From Bin55 sp028819195 (lineage in GTDB: Bacteria > Pseudomonadota > Gammaproteobacteria > Pseudomonadales > Azotimanducaceae), in the NCBI GenBank assembly GCA_028819195.1, contig JAPPMF010000019.1, positions 1-64,000 of the forward strand: a DNA stretch of 64,000 nucleotides, written 5' to 3'. Within the stretch, counting starts at the first letter, position 1, and each line of letters starts with the position of its first letter. A program made the position numbers and the translations under genes. Positions 63,815-64,000 of this stretch are shown piece after piece. The notes under the pieces are model-generated. The model did not search any database and was not told where the DNA came from. It was given only the letters and a program-made list of their open reading frames with translations.

Positions 63815-64000
63815 CTACGCGACGTTGTCCATTTCGGTAAATGCGACTCCATTGACGCGCGCCCAATCGATTCCGATCAATTTTGCTTTGACGTTCACCC
63901 CCGGTTGTCCTTCTTTGGGACCTTTTGGGTAAATGAATGCTGAAGCATTTAAATCGCGAATTCGAAAGCGTACCAAGACTTTTTCTCCAGCTTCTACGTA
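63815..64000 (-). CDS. DUF3577 element protein (partial)
   Basis: The window ends inside this gene; 61 C-terminal codons are visible. EAGEKVLVRFRIRDLNASAF, then YPKGPKEGQPGVNVKAKLIG and IDWARVNG resemble the C-terminus of the STY4534/DUF3577 family of integrative elements, thought to be ssDNA-related accessory proteins. Its presence with DUF6573 shows that the element backbone continues to the right. Confidence 0.72.
   Translation of the reverse strand, partial: YVEAGEKVLVRFRIRDLNASAFIYPKGPKEGQPGVNVKAKLIGIDWARVNGVAFTEMDNVA

Noticed and set aside
1..64000. tRNA genes, rRNA genes, CRISPR arrays or transposases
   Set aside because: I saw no tRNA T-loop pattern, no regularly spaced repeats and no DDE-type or serine recombinase motifs in the frames examined.

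Overview
The window looks like a stretch of a gammaproteobacterial, probably marine or environmental, genome of moderate-to-low GC. The clearest taxonomic clue is a GI-type (PFGI-1/ICEHin1056-like) conjugation gene set on the minus strand, a class known mainly from beta- and gammaproteobacteria. No rRNA, tRNA, CRISPR array, integrase, relaxase or transposase was recognised.

Layout. (1) 0.5-8.2 kb: an OLD-family ATPase/Toprim nuclease, an XRE-ImmA regulator coupled to a DUF6932-type nucleotidyltransferase, a large PIN-domain protein with an unknown partner, and a solitary HicB-like gene. (2) 8.6-15.6 kb: exported proteins, including two members of an apparently undescribed six-cysteine secreted family, a truncated exported gene, a GC-rich DUF3500 gene that looks foreign, and a membrane protein. 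(3) 15.8-30 kb: a defence-island-like area. An intact DUF6361 / phospholipase-D-like / helicase operon on the plus strand is flanked on both sides by minus-strand copies of a two-gene module (a cysteine-rich protein plus a 'PYPE..G..G.VG.YW' protein). Around it lie a PD-(D/E)XK protein, decayed fragments of a second helicase and of another PLD protein, and an orphan adenine methyltransferase. (4) 30-41.4 kb: two more members of the six-cysteine family, a TlpA-like thioredoxin, two tandem 601-residue membrane-anchored helical-repeat paralogues and a 1-Cys peroxiredoxin. (5) 41.8-64 kb: a PLD-like protein, then the conjugation genes from the VirB4-like ATPase (43.1 kb) back to PilL-N (59.4 kb), with DUF6573 and a partial DUF3577 gene at the right edge. 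This backbone is interrupted by cargo: an R-M pair with a VOC lipoprotein at 51.5-54.4 kb, a HEPN/MNT toxin-antitoxin locus whose antitoxin has lost its N-terminal active-site segment at 60-61 kb, and a second R-M pair at 61.4-63.1 kb.

How it works together. The right third supplies core parts of a mating-pair and coupling apparatus: TraD-like coupling protein, VirB4-like ATPase, VirB8/9/10-like proteins and small pilus/membrane proteins. The genes normally found after the ATPase (TraU/TraH/TraG-like) are not in the window. At least three DNA methyltransferases, two likely partnered restriction enzymes, several nucleases and toxin-antitoxin-like loci make the rest look like mobile-element cargo or a defence hotspot. 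The six-cysteine exported family and the duplicated two-gene module are the best candidates for undescribed biology. Family and domain calls are from recognition of motifs in the translated sequence; no database search was possible.
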